28,580 nucleotides of DNA from Haplosporangium gracile (taxonomy: Eukaryota > Mortierellomycota > Mortierellomycetes > Mortierellales > Mortierellaceae): NCBI GenBank assembly GCA_015499985.1, contig JAAAUF010000537.1:1-28580 (forward strand), read 5' to 3'. Positions 1-12,167 of the stretch are shown in pieces; the stretch's first letter is position 1; each line of letters begins with the position of its first letter. Made by a program: the position numbers and the translations under genes. The notes under the pieces were generated by a model. That model was not told the DNA's origin. It saw nothing but the letters and a program-made list of their open reading frames with translations, and did not search any database.

Positions 1-2333
1 GCCACTGTCGGTATATCCAAATCCATTGGCCGTGTTGATCCCGTCGATTTGAAGCTTGAGATCATCACACCAATTGGGCAAGGTGATGCCTTGGAGGAAA
101 GGAAGATCCATGAGACGGACAAGTGATCGCAGTGCATCTCCCTTTGACGTTGAAGCTATGCCGAAGTTGGTGACAATCTGGTAAAGCTGATCCAGATACT
201 CCGAGAAAGCAGAATCCTGGCCCGACTTCTTGAGCTCCTCCTCCACCGCCTCAAGCACTATGGGCTCATCCATGATCAGGTGGACGCCATCAGAATCTTG
301 TCGCAATCTGCACAGCGCCTTGTTCACAAAGTCGGATTGCTTGCTGCTCGAAAACGAGACCTTGCCGCCGTGGAGATGATTCGCCAAGACCATCCGACAG
401 AGAAGACGAAACGCCTCGCCGGTTTTGTCGTACTCGAGAATAGATTGCACGCCACCTCGAAGACCGCGCTTCACTTGCTCAATCGTGAGATCGATGGCGT
501 TGTCTAGAGTAGCCTGCTTAGATATCTGGGTTGGGTTTGCAATGAGGCGATTGATGATGCCAAGGGAAAATCGAGCTCGTCCTGACAGCTTGCGGCGCTT
601 GGCAGGCGGGATCTCACAATTTGACAGGTCGACCAGGTCCGATATCATCTTGTTGACATTATTTGCATCAAACTGAGGGAAGTCTGTGATTCTTGTGAAG
701 TTGCTGGGTTTGTCAAGACCCGGGTACATCTGGTCCGCATTCTGCAAAGAGAGAGCTGTGCCAAAGATCACCAGCGTGGCCTGCATGTTGCTCAGCGTGG
801 CAGACAAAGTTGTGAGAAAGCCGCGGCGGTACTTAAGCTGAACCTGGTTGTTGCCGTCAAAGATGGCATCCCCGTTGCCTCTGTTGTCGCTCAAGGCGGA
901 TGGCGAGATGAGCTTGTCGCCTAAAATGTCATTCGCCGCGACCTGAGCCTAATCCACAGCAATCACCAGGCCGAGCCGTCGGGGAACAAGAAGTGAGTGA
1001 AGCTTGGCTTGGACTTCATTGAGCATGAAATTGATCGCGTGACTATCGTACACCCGCAGCTTGTTAACTAGCACGCCGATAGTCGAGGCTCCTCCAGTAG
1101 TCGTCTGCTCACGAAAGAACTGCCGCGGCTCCAGATGTGGGTTGTGATTGAGGAGGAGTTGAAGAAAAAGCAGACGTGCCAGGAACTCTAGTTCAACGAG
1201 ACTTCTTGTGTGTGCTTTAACCTTGACATCGTATATCGAGCTGATCGCCCCGCTTCTCGTCGACAACAGCCAAGTACAACTTCTCGACGGCCTTTGCAAG
1301 CGCAATGAAGTTGGAATCGATAAAGTCGTGAGAGCAGGTGGCACGTGGAGAGGAACAGACGCAGTAGACGACAAAGTGCTTGGTTGCCAGATCGATAACG
1401 GTGGCGGTCTTTCCAGAGCCAGACGGGGCAACCATAGCGACCACGCGATTACCGCTGAACGCGCCGATCTCGTCCTCGACAATAGAACGCAAGGTTGTCC
1501 TGCCGTCGCTCGCCTTTGCTTGCTTGTCTAACTCAAGCCCCAGCATCACCAAGCTAATATCCTTTGCTGTCCTGTGATATGGCAGAGACCTTTTGGAAAA
1601 GGGCCCTAGCTGCTCCTTCTGGGACATCTCGAGTTCCTTCGGATCGAGAGAGTAGTTGGCATAGTGATGCTGGACGCCGCTGAGAATGATTTCCAGTTCC
1701 TGCTTAATGTGAACCTGCGGAACAGAAATGGGCGCTATGGGTGTAACTACATAATCAAAGAAAGAGATAGAAGTTAGCTAAAAAAAAAAAAAAAAGATAA
1801 CATATCCATGAAAATGTACAAATCAAGTTGATCAGACCCACTTGAACGTGATGCGGCTCTTGCATTGGCCGAGCGAGGAGTGGCCGCAAGGACTGGAACA
1901 GGTGCGTGGATTATGACATGCAAATTGGAGGTGTGGAATAAGGTTAATACAATTTTACAAGCTCACGCGCAAGGTATGAATGAGAACAAAGCGCGTCTGA
2001 ATTACCTGGTGGGGGTCGATGGACGATGATATAACTATTGTCATCAGGACTTTCAGGAAACAGTTTGGAAACTCGTGTCCTCGGATTTTTTAGCTCTGTC
2101 TTGTCGTTGAGAGCAGCAATCGTGATGGCAGAATTCTGATTGTCGTCAGGAATGGAGACGCGCCAGAGAGTGAGCTGGTCCACCGTGATGTCGTCAAATG
2201 CGGGTGCTTGTTTCGTCTTAATAAGGTCCTTGAGGTGTGAAATGGTACGTGTCGCAGAGACCTCGATCGCGAATGCCCTGGACGAGGGTAGTCCATCAAC
2301 GAAACAGAACAGACTGAGGCGATCGTCGGCCAT
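1..2333 (-). pseudogene. Crinkler (CRN) family protein with P-loop NTPase domain, broken, 3' end outside window
   Basis: Seen: the ATG at 2333-2331 opens a 109-codon exon (2006-2333) with a Crinkler-type ubiquitin-like header (LSLFCFVDG near residue 6, then a DxLTLWRVSIP stretch). A GT donor follows. A likely mini-exon lies at 1842-1892, and the main exon starts at 1746; both junctions keep phase. The main exon carries a Walker A motif (GSGKT, about 1406-1429). The frame then shifts somewhere around 1230-1270 and continues in another frame through a region typical of CRN NTPases (LARLLFLQLLL, GGASTIG) to an in-frame TAG at 949-951, inside the Walker B-like segment. After that stop the same frame stays open to position 1, over 310 codons. 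Family knowledge: CRN proteins have a conserved header plus varied C-terminal domains; several oomycete and fungal members enter host nuclei. Inference: a recently inactivated copy, or an intact gene with two sequence errors. The role in this organism is unknown. Confidence 0.85.
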
Positions 2334-2369
2334 GGTATTGCGAAGTATGAAATGAATAAGGAGTGTGAT

Positions 2370-2770
2370 GTAAAGTAAAAAAAAAGGATGAAAAAAAGGT
2401 GAGGGAGGTACGAAAAGAAAGATGAAATAAAGAAGGCGAGGGTGAAAAGAAAAGAAAGATGAACTTAAAGGAAAGGAGGATGTGGTGGTAAAGGCGATGA
2501 AGAAAAAAGGACGTGAGAGTGGTGGCAAAGGAAAAGAATGGGGCGGGGATGAAGAAAGGGCGTGAGAGTGGAGGCACAGGCGATGCAGGTGTGAAAATGG
2601 TGGCAAAAAGAAAGGGAATAGTGAGAAACAAATGAAAAAGTAAAGTCGAAAGAGAGCGTGGGGAGCGATGGCAAAGGCAATGGAAGTGAGAAAAAAAAGC
2701 AGGGGAAAGACAAGGGGTGTGGGAAGAGTGAGTGTGGGAGTGACAGAAAAAGGAATCGAGTGATGGCACA
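2370..2770. repeat. Purine/pyrimidine strand-asymmetric tract upstream of the Crinkler gene
   Basis: The plus strand is almost entirely A and G over about 400 bp, so the strand that reads into the Crinkler gene is C/T-rich. Within it a degenerate unit beginning GATGAAGAAA and continuing to GTGAGAGTGG recurs with about 53-bp spacing (near 2495 and 2548), with weaker copies further right. C/T-rich leaders also precede the YME1 and Sec7 genes here, so this is probably promoter and 5' untranslated sequence. The open frames across it are a by-product of composition. Confidence 0.7.
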
Positions 2771-3196
2771 TTTTGCTAACGAAGGGCTGGGACACAATCG
2801 CTCTCATTTCTATGGAAGGATTCCCTGCCTTGGATCCTTCTTCCTTTAATCACTCTTCAGACGTTCATTTATTCGCTTACTTCACACTGTTCACAGTGGT
2901 ACGTTGCAAATAAAAAACTAGATTTATGAATTAAATTTGCTACCATCATCAAGCATAAAACGTACGAGCGCCTAGCCAGACCGCCTGAACGATAAGAGGT
3001 GCCTTGCAATGCGCACCTCGATTGATGTGTCCTTGGTCTCGTTCTCCTTTTGCTGTTGGGACTCTTCCTTTTCCGGCGTGGTGTTGCTGTCCATCTTTTT
3101 TTCCCCTTCCTTTCACAAGTTCAAACTCAGGTCAATATTGTCTTTCGTGTCCAAGCCTTGAATGCGCATCCGAAGATGTTGTAGTCCTATGCATAC
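2771..3196. other. Intergenic; one short minus-strand frame only
   Basis: Nothing recognisable. The only candidate is a 40-codon minus-strand frame at 2972-3094 with a Glu/Lys/Gln-rich start (MDSNTTPEKEESQQQKENE). It ends without a domain, and a GT that could serve as a donor follows the charged part. It could be a first-exon remnant or chance. Confidence 0.3.
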
Positions 3197-4034
3197 TTAT
3201 TTCTTCTCGTCCACAACGTCCATGTCCATCTCGTAACGCTCGAACTCGAGAAACTTAAGGTATGAGCATCTCCGCGGCAGCAGCTGCACAGCTCGACCCG
3301 ACTCTCGGAAGTGATCGTCCATCGAAAGAACCTCATCACTCTCGATATAATATAAGTTACTATCCCAGAAGATGGTAACCTGGAGCAATGTTACCCTGTG
3401 AAATAACAGAGCTACAATGACTGTACTCAAATGACTTGCTTCAAACCAAACGCGTTTGCCACCAAAGTGTATATAATAGGCTGAGGCGATTTCCATGTGT
3501 CAACCATGGTCACTTGTGGACAACACCTTGTCACCTCTCTTTTGATTCGCTCAACGGGGACGAACAAGGTCGTTAGGAGATTGTAACATTTAAGAAGATC
3601 ACTCGAATAGAAAATTTCTTTTTTTTTACGTTCGCATCCATCTCCGGCGTCAACGTCTTGAAACTTTTGTTATTTTTGTAGATGAGATCCATGCATAGAG
3701 TGCGAAATCGGACGCTTGTTGAACATGTTATTTTAAGAACACGTACATTTTTGATTGTTGGACGAAGAACAGCATTCAGTTCGGGCTGGGTTTTGAGATT
3801 CTTGATGGTGCGGATGCGGTGTCCATGATTGGTGGCAACATCGCTGTCAAGGTCTTTGAAAGTGTTGTGGATTTTGAAATAGACGGCATATTATATTGGC
3901 GAAGTGAAATCCTTGGACCAGGCCTTGGAAACGCGAACGCAAGAGATGGCATCCTCCAGAGAGACTAGGCGACTAATCTGGGCTCTGATCTCGGGGATGT
4001 GGAGCGGATCCTTTTTGATTGAAGGGTTTATCAT
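3197..4034 (-). pseudogene. Relic of an F-box/leucine-rich-repeat-like protein
   Basis: Seen: an ATG at 4034-4032 starts a frame with an F-box-like opening (PLHIPEIRAQISRLVSLEDA, then CVRVSKAW). It meets a stop at 3891-3893. The same frame then continues as recognisable sequence (FKIHNTFKDLDSDVATNHGH, then IRTIKNLKTQP) before further stops and shifts. Near the other end, an open frame at 3197-3496 holds a segment ending in EFERYEMDMDVVDEKK. Family knowledge: F-box proteins with LRR-like repeats are substrate adaptors for SCF ubiquitin ligases; fungi of this type carry many lineage-specific copies with the pattern 'PEI...SRFVSLKDA...VSKAW'. Inference: one gene with several stops and shifts, truncated before the body of the repeat domain. 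No function is expected. The family assignment rests on remembered motif shape, so it is moderate. Confidence 0.62.
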
Positions 4035-4555
4035 GATTGAGGTGTAAATAGATGCAAGCGATAGAGTAAAAAACGGATACATAGATTGAGAGAAGGATAT
4101 TTATTTCATTTTGTAAGGGAAGAGAAAGAGTAGAAAAAAGCAGCTTTGGCGACATGCAGTTTTCAAGGCAGGTGGACGATACAGCAAGTTTGATGGTGGG
4201 TCGACTGCATCACTCTCCAATCAGACATACTCCTTGTCTTGATTCTTGTAACTATTTTCATGGCGTCAGCTGGTAGGAATGCAACTGGGTGTGATGATTG
4301 AATCATCCAAGATGTAGGACTTTTTTCATGCGAACCACAGAACAACTGATATGATCTGTGATTGACACCATGTGGTTATATTAATACTGTCAGTAGTCTG
4401 AGCGCCCACGTCACGCTTTTGCCATGGACTGATTTATTATAAGCATCATCCAGGGTTCAACCACAAGCGACAGATATAAGACTCTGTTAAGTAATTGCTG
4501 CTGTGTCGTGTCATAATGTGGCGAGTTGGTGTTGTAACCGCTCTACTCTTAGTTC
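4035..4555. other. Intergenic, nothing recognised
   Basis: AT-rich sequence between the F-box relic and the Helitron relic. No frame with a recognisable domain, no strong repeat and no tRNA-like structure was seen. The 5' end of the Helitron is expected somewhere in or left of this stretch, but I could not place it. Confidence 0.4.
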
Positions 4556-5692
4556 GTGCCAATGGTGCCATGTCCGGATTGCGGTGCGTTGGTCTGGGTC
4601 CAAGAGAGGTCCTCCTCGATCGCCCCGACGAACCCCAAGTTTATGATATGCTGTAGTGAGGACGGGGTCAAGATACCAGTGTTGGGCATCATTCCCAAGA
4701 TGTTGGATCTGTTGGGTGGAACCGCTCGAGAGTTTTCCAGGTTGATCAAACAAAACATCAGGTGGCTCAATACATTGTTCTCGATGGTCTCTATGGACGT
4801 TAACCAGGCTACGACGTACTCGACCAACCGTAAAGAAGGAAGTCAAGGGACAGCAGGACTATTCATATACCGGATTCAAGAACAGTTTGTTCACCGAGTA
4901 CAGGACTTTTACCCAAATGGGCTTCCTTGCATGCCTCGGTACCACCAGATTTACATTCTGGATCCTCTCGACCAAGCCGCGCTCCGCCACCAAGCTTTTC
5001 ATGGAACACTTTCGTTGAGGTTACTGTTGGAGCTTTAGGCGATTTTGGAGGAACGATATAAACTATGTAGAAAGTTCAAGTCCATCCGAGAACGCGAGTA
5101 TGAGGATGTGGGTAACGACCAGCTTCACATTTTGTTGAGATCAGGATGCCCGCCCACTGGAGGACATCCTGGGCAGTGTAACCTATCCGCCGTCTCAAGT
5201 TTTCACCCACAATCTGGGGAGCTGTCAAAGCTCTACTTCTCACAAAAAACATGAGGGTCAACAACAGTCCCCAGAGCAAGTCATTGCCCAAATGACTGCT
5301 CAAAATCGGTGAGGGATGGGAGCCTGTCATCACCTCCGCCAACATCAAGGACTATGTCAAGATCAACAAACAGCACGTTTTCAAGGCGTACGGTGTATCT
5401 TTAGCGTCTGGATCGGATGGTCCAAAGATGGCGCTCATTAGGCACATATATCCAAACCTAGAAACCCAGTTCCTCTCTGTTTGACTTCTTTGCCGGCCGT
5501 GCGATCCTCTGTTCACTCAACTCTCAGGCGCAGTCTATCAATGCCTTGGCAACCACTATGCTCCACGGATCCCCACCAACCATCTACACAGCACAGGATT
5601 ACCTTCCCGATGATCACAATGAGGCATCTCACCTTGTAGTGCCTGAACAGGGCCAAGTTGATGACTTGTCTAGTTCGTTAAATAAAAAATAA
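4556..5692 (+). mobile_element. Helitron relic: Rep-side N-terminal domain next to the terminal part of the helicase
   Basis: Seen: frame 4556-5254, interrupted by one in-frame stop at 5036-5038, begins with a zinc-binding pattern (CPDCGALVW, later MICCSEDG) and continues with FIYRIQEQFVHRVQDFYPNG and YILDPLDQAALRHQ. This is the order of the Helitron helicase-like N-terminal domain. A second frame from about 5320 ends ALIRHIYPNL at 5481. After a frame change, 5486-5692 resumes with GRAILCSLNSQAQSINALATT and a TIYTAQDYL segment, as in the C-terminal part of Pif1-type Helitron helicases. Family knowledge: an intact Helitron protein exceeds about 1,400 residues and carries HUH Rep motifs between these regions; here that middle is gone. 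Inference: an internal deletion of well over 2 kb plus small lesions; not active. Ends (5'-TC, 3' hairpin-CTRR) were not found. Confidence 0.8.
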
Positions 5693-5701
5693 AAAGAAAG
5701 A

Positions 5702-5870
5702 GAATCTCCTAGCAAGATTCACACCTATCCATAACACAACTCGTTGCCTAGTATTTTGAACAGGATAACTATGAAATGGACAATGAGAGGAAAAAGAAAC
5801 CTCTCGATTGATGCTTCAGACAAAAGGAAAAATAAACCTTTTTCATAGATGAGGAAAAAATAAAAACCTC
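5702..5870. repeat. Series of short hairpins with A-rich loops
   Basis: Four small inverted repeats follow one another. 5702-5720: GAATCT, 7-nt loop, AGATTC. 5785-5805: GAGAGG, 9-nt A-rich loop, CCTCTC. 5822-5842: AAAAGG, 9-nt A-rich loop, CCTTTT. 5851-5870: GAGG, 12-nt A-rich loop, CCTC. The last three share the core AGG-A-rich-CCT, while the outer stem bases differ but remain paired. They lie between the Helitron relic and the inverted-repeat element. The function is unknown. Confidence 0.6.
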
Positions 5871-5948
5871 GCTTGGTATGCTGAGGAAAACGTTCATATG
5901 GAACTATGCGTGCAAAAATCTCACTATTGAGAGAAGGGCTAGTTATTA

Positions 5949-6041
5949 ACGTGCTCCACTTTGATGATCGAAGTGAAACACATGAATTTAGTACGGCTTC
6001 TCGTGCTTTTTTTCAACTCCATGCTATCTCAAGATTAAGTC
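5949..6041 (+). repeat. Left inverted arm of the MITE-like element
   Basis: Matches the reverse complement of 6329-6420. It starts at the TA duplication (5947-5948) and runs to the shared AAGATTAAG segment. Confidence 0.75.
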
Positions 6042-6328
6042 CTGGGACATGTTCTCTGACTTATATGACATATGACGGCAATTCAATGAAAAAATAAAAA
6101 TAAGAAAAAGGCAACACATTTTTGTTAAAGGTATAGCAGAAACGGTCACTCCTTTGGCATCATAACAGCGGAAAATATATGAGAAGGAGTGTTTTTTAAC
6201 TGAACTGGTCGTTTCTTTGGATTTTTTAAAAATTCAATGCGAGGATGAAAATGGGGTTTTAAATGGGTTTTTTAGGACAAGTAAAGGGCAGATCCTCATG
6301 ACGGTGGAGGAAAAAATGAGGGTTTCCG

Positions 6329-6420
6329 GTCTTAATCTTAAGATAGCATGGGGTTGAAAAGATTACGAGAAGCCGTACTAAATCCATGTGTTTCACTTCT
6401 ATCATTAAAGTGGAGCACGT
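6329..6420 (-). repeat. Right inverted arm of the MITE-like element
   Basis: Inverted copy of 5949-6041, differing at about ten positions. It ends exactly at the second TA (6421-6422). Confidence 0.75.
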
Positions 6421-6422
6421 TA

Positions 6423-6784
6423 CCAAGATGATGACAGGCGCTGGAGTTGTCACTGGAGCCACTGGAGGTAGAGGAGCCGTGTACAACCACATGATTAACA
6501 ACATGAACAGCGGCATCAACATGCACAGCAAGAATAATGGGTACATGAGTAATCAAAGCAACTTGTACACTAACCCATTGCCCAGTCAGATGCGGAACAA
6601 GTATGATGGTATGGGAGTCCCCTTGCACCAGCAGGGCCTCAGAGGATATGATGGCTTACGAGTTGGCCAGTCTGGTCACGGTGGCCATAGTGATGTTGAA
6701 GGAGAAGGTGACCTTGAGGATGGACATGGACACGATCATTCGTTCTCGTCGGCGTCAAAACCTGCGGTGTCCTCTCGCCATTAG
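6423..6784 (+). pseudogene. 3' coding fragment of an unrecognised protein, cut at the MITE-like element
   Basis: Immediately after the right TA, one frame stays open to a TAG at 6782-6784. Its codon use resembles that of the real genes here (many codons ending in C or G). It encodes a Gly/Asn/Met-rich stretch (NHMINNMNSGINMHSKNN) and then a His/Asp/Gly-rich tail (EGEGDLEDGHGHDHSFSS). The frame enters the repeat arm upstream, so the only ATG in frame near the start (6386) belongs to the element. No matching 5' part is visible left of the element. It looks like the C-terminal tail of a larger protein; I do not recognise the family. Alternatively it is low-complexity sequence that happens to be open. 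Confidence 0.45.
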
Positions 6785-7447
6785 TTCTATTTGCCCTCGA
6801 TCTGAATGCTGTATGGAAATAACGGCTTCATTGGCGTGAAATTAATACGCCACCACATGTAAAATGTGACGCGCGTCGTCTATCCCCTGGGCGGAAGACC
6901 CGGAGAGCTGTGGAGAGACTGAGAGAAGAAAGAAAGAAAGTGACAGGGGCGCCAAGGATCATGGATAGCATGAGTGTTTATAGCATCATTGGAGGACTAC
7001 AAGTCCAGCGATTAGCGGAGTAGCCTTAGTATCGTACGACCGACAAAAATGCTGTTGCTTGCTGTCCCCTGTCCCCCCCGCTCTGTCATCGTATCAACCC
7101 GGGTGCCTTGTCCCATGGATGTCTGTAGTCAGAGGAAGTGTCCGTGCCTACTAAAAATCGGAGTCACTCCACCCACTTTCACACACACTCTCTCTCCCTG
7201 CTTCCATTTTTTATTCCCCTTTGCCTCACCTTTTCTTCTTTTTCTCTTTCACAAACCCTTGCTACCTCACTTTCTTTATTTTCCCTATTCACCCATTCAC
7301 CATCCACCCATCGGCACGCACTTACTCTTCCTCTTTCTCTTCTTTCTCTTTTCCTCTCCTTTCGCTCACCTCCCATTCATTTTTCGACTCTGCGCCTAAA
7401 AAAAAAACGACCTTACATTACTCCTGACTTGACCTGACTCGCTCCGA
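6785..7447. promoter_or_regulatory. Upstream region of the YME1-like gene, with a C/T-rich tract
   Basis: No gene. From about 7140 to 7400 the plus strand is nearly all C and T, close before the ATG at 7448, as in the leaders of other genes of this window. The overlapping Ser/Phe/Leu/Pro-rich frames here are a by-product of that composition. Confidence 0.5.
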
Positions 7448-10680
<3,233 letters not shown>

Positions 10681-11033
10681 TTTGTAGGGCTTTTAATTTT
10701 TTTTTATTTTATTTTTTTATTTTTTTTGCTTTCATTCCTAGTTCCTTTACCCGCTCATCCACAAATGTAGATTATCGTGTTTAAGCGCGTAGCCTTCATG
10801 TTAGTAGTCAAGGGTGTTGGCAGACAAGATGCAGTCAGACTTTGTTATTATTTATAGATGGCCAATATTATGAGCTCCTTTCCCTTTCACTCATGTTCCA
10901 GGGCGCCTTCCTGATTTGTTTTTTTAGATAGAGTAGCTACTGAAGGTTTTATTTTGGTGCGCGAGGATTAAAAATACAAGATGAATGATAAGACGATGGA
11001 AAATGATTGAATAATGTATTTTTGTCGTTTCCA
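10681..11033. other. Convergent 3' region between YME1 and SYS1
   Basis: 353 bp with no gene. A T-rich run (about 10694-10728) directly follows the YME1 stop and probably belongs to its 3' end. On the other strand this stretch must also hold the SYS1 3' untranslated region. Nothing else was recognised. Confidence 0.4.
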
Positions 11034-12167
11034 TTAGCAATTGTCCGAGTCGGTAGTAGGAACGGTTTCATAGCGGTCAGAAGTCCGTTGACGACCATGG
11101 TTTTGGTTGCCAAGAATACTAGAACGAATGGCGGGCGAGAAGCCACTACTTCCTCTGAAGCCGCTTGTATCCTCGCTTGAGCGTGCTTTCGTGGGCATGG
11201 TCCTGGAAGCTCCGGACAAGGACATGTGATTTGACAATTCGCTGTTATTGCTGTGATCGAGTGTTTCCATCAAGAGCCCCGCTGATTCTTCATAGTTGCC
11301 GTGTCCGTCGTGCATTCCTGATAACGAGGCGCCCTGTGATGCCAATGCTCCTGAAGTGCTGCCTACACTTCCAGAGTTATTATTATTATTATTATTGTTG
11401 CTGTTTCCTGAGGAAGTGTTGTTGTTGTTGTTGTTGTTGGATTGACTGCCTCCGGAGCCGCCAAGGATAATGGGTTCCATTTCCTGCTGCATGCAGACGT
11501 ATTCTCCTCCAAAGATCATGATACCACAGGTGGTGCCGTTGAGTGCCCACCAAAGGAAGGTTGAGGGGACATGATTCGAGTACATTGTGACCATGAGCAC
11601 GTGGTAGAGCACCAATGTGAGCGAGTAATCGAGTACCAAGCGCGCACGAGAAACAATCTTTAGCAATAAGTACACTCTAATTATTCAAGAGCGAAAGGGA
11701 AAGCTGTTAGAGATAAAATGAAGAACCCAAGCCAATGAATGCGATAGTATATTTGCAAAAAAAAAAAAATCTAAAGAGGACAAACCCGATAAGAGAGTTG
11801 ATTAGCCAGGCTAGACCAAGGAGCATACCCTCGGCTGTATCGGCGCGGATTTCGCGGTAGTTGAGGATGGCGTCGAGGGTGATGTCTATCCCTGAGAAGC
11901 GAAAGAGTATGTAGACGATAGTCGAAATGGAGATATACCAGATAGCCTGCAGACATGCGATTTGCGACTAGATTGTAGTATTTGGAGGTTATGGTGGTTG
12001 TTGGTTGGGTTAGGATGGTTGACATCAGGTGCGATAAATGGATGCATGCGCATGTCAACTTCATATTATCGTAGAGCACCATGGTGTTTGAGAGGGAGAT
12101 AATTAGTTACAAGGATAAGGACGGGGTCCCATTGTGTGGCACGGAAGGAAGAAGAGTTGGATGCCAT
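11034..12167 (-). CDS. SYS1: SYS1-like Golgi integral membrane protein
   Basis: Role (family): Sys1 is a four-span Golgi protein that recruits the Arl3/ARFRP1 GTPase and so starts the Arl1-golgin tethering route at the trans-Golgi. Seen: three exons, 12111-12167, 11786-11967 and 11034-11676, join in frame to 293 codons. The start MASNSSSF...QWDPVLIL matches the family opening (WDP..LI). The second intron has an unusual GTTTGT donor, chosen because it alone restores INSLIGVYLLLKIVSRARLVLDYSLTL. Membrane segments lie at about 17-41, 62-85, 92-112 and 116-140, and the segment LWWALN...GGEYVCMQQEMEPI is characteristic. Odd: after the last span there is a cytosolic tail of roughly 150 residues with Gly and long Asn runs and a Ser-rich end; family members are often only 150-220 residues in total. 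It is divergent from CLPTM1 and convergent with YME1. Confidence 0.92.

Larger units (their letters stand above)
5949..6420. mobile_element. MITE-like foldback element, 472 bp, TA target duplication
   Basis: Seen: the left arm 5949-6041 and the right arm 6329-6420 are inverted copies of each other, about 89% identical over 92 bp with one single-base indel. Both ends read ACGTGCTCCACTTT inward. TA flanks the element on both sides (5947-5948 and 6421-6422). The roughly 290-bp centre is A/T-rich and holds no credible frame. Family knowledge: a TA duplication with long inverted ends fits non-autonomous Tc1/mariner-related elements, although this terminal sequence is not one I recognise. Inference: it would need a transposase from elsewhere. 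The small frames in each arm are the same sequence read twice, not genes. Confidence 0.75.

Noticed and set aside
2334..2807. N-terminal extension of the Crinkler frame with hydrophobic, signal-like Phe/Leu/Ser runs
   Set aside because: It is the translation of the C/T-rich leader and is open in several frames at once; the conserved header starts at the ATG at 2333.
5906..6097. Small plus-strand frame and its near-twin on the minus strand at 6338-6628
   Set aside because: The shared peptide arises because the two arms of the foldback element are inverted copies; not two genes.
11968..12110. Alternative SYS1 acceptor at the later TGCAG (minus strand, inside exon 2)
   Set aside because: Using it would remove the SQIACLQ residues, which fit the family between WDPVLIL and AIWYIS; the CTAG acceptor keeps them in phase.
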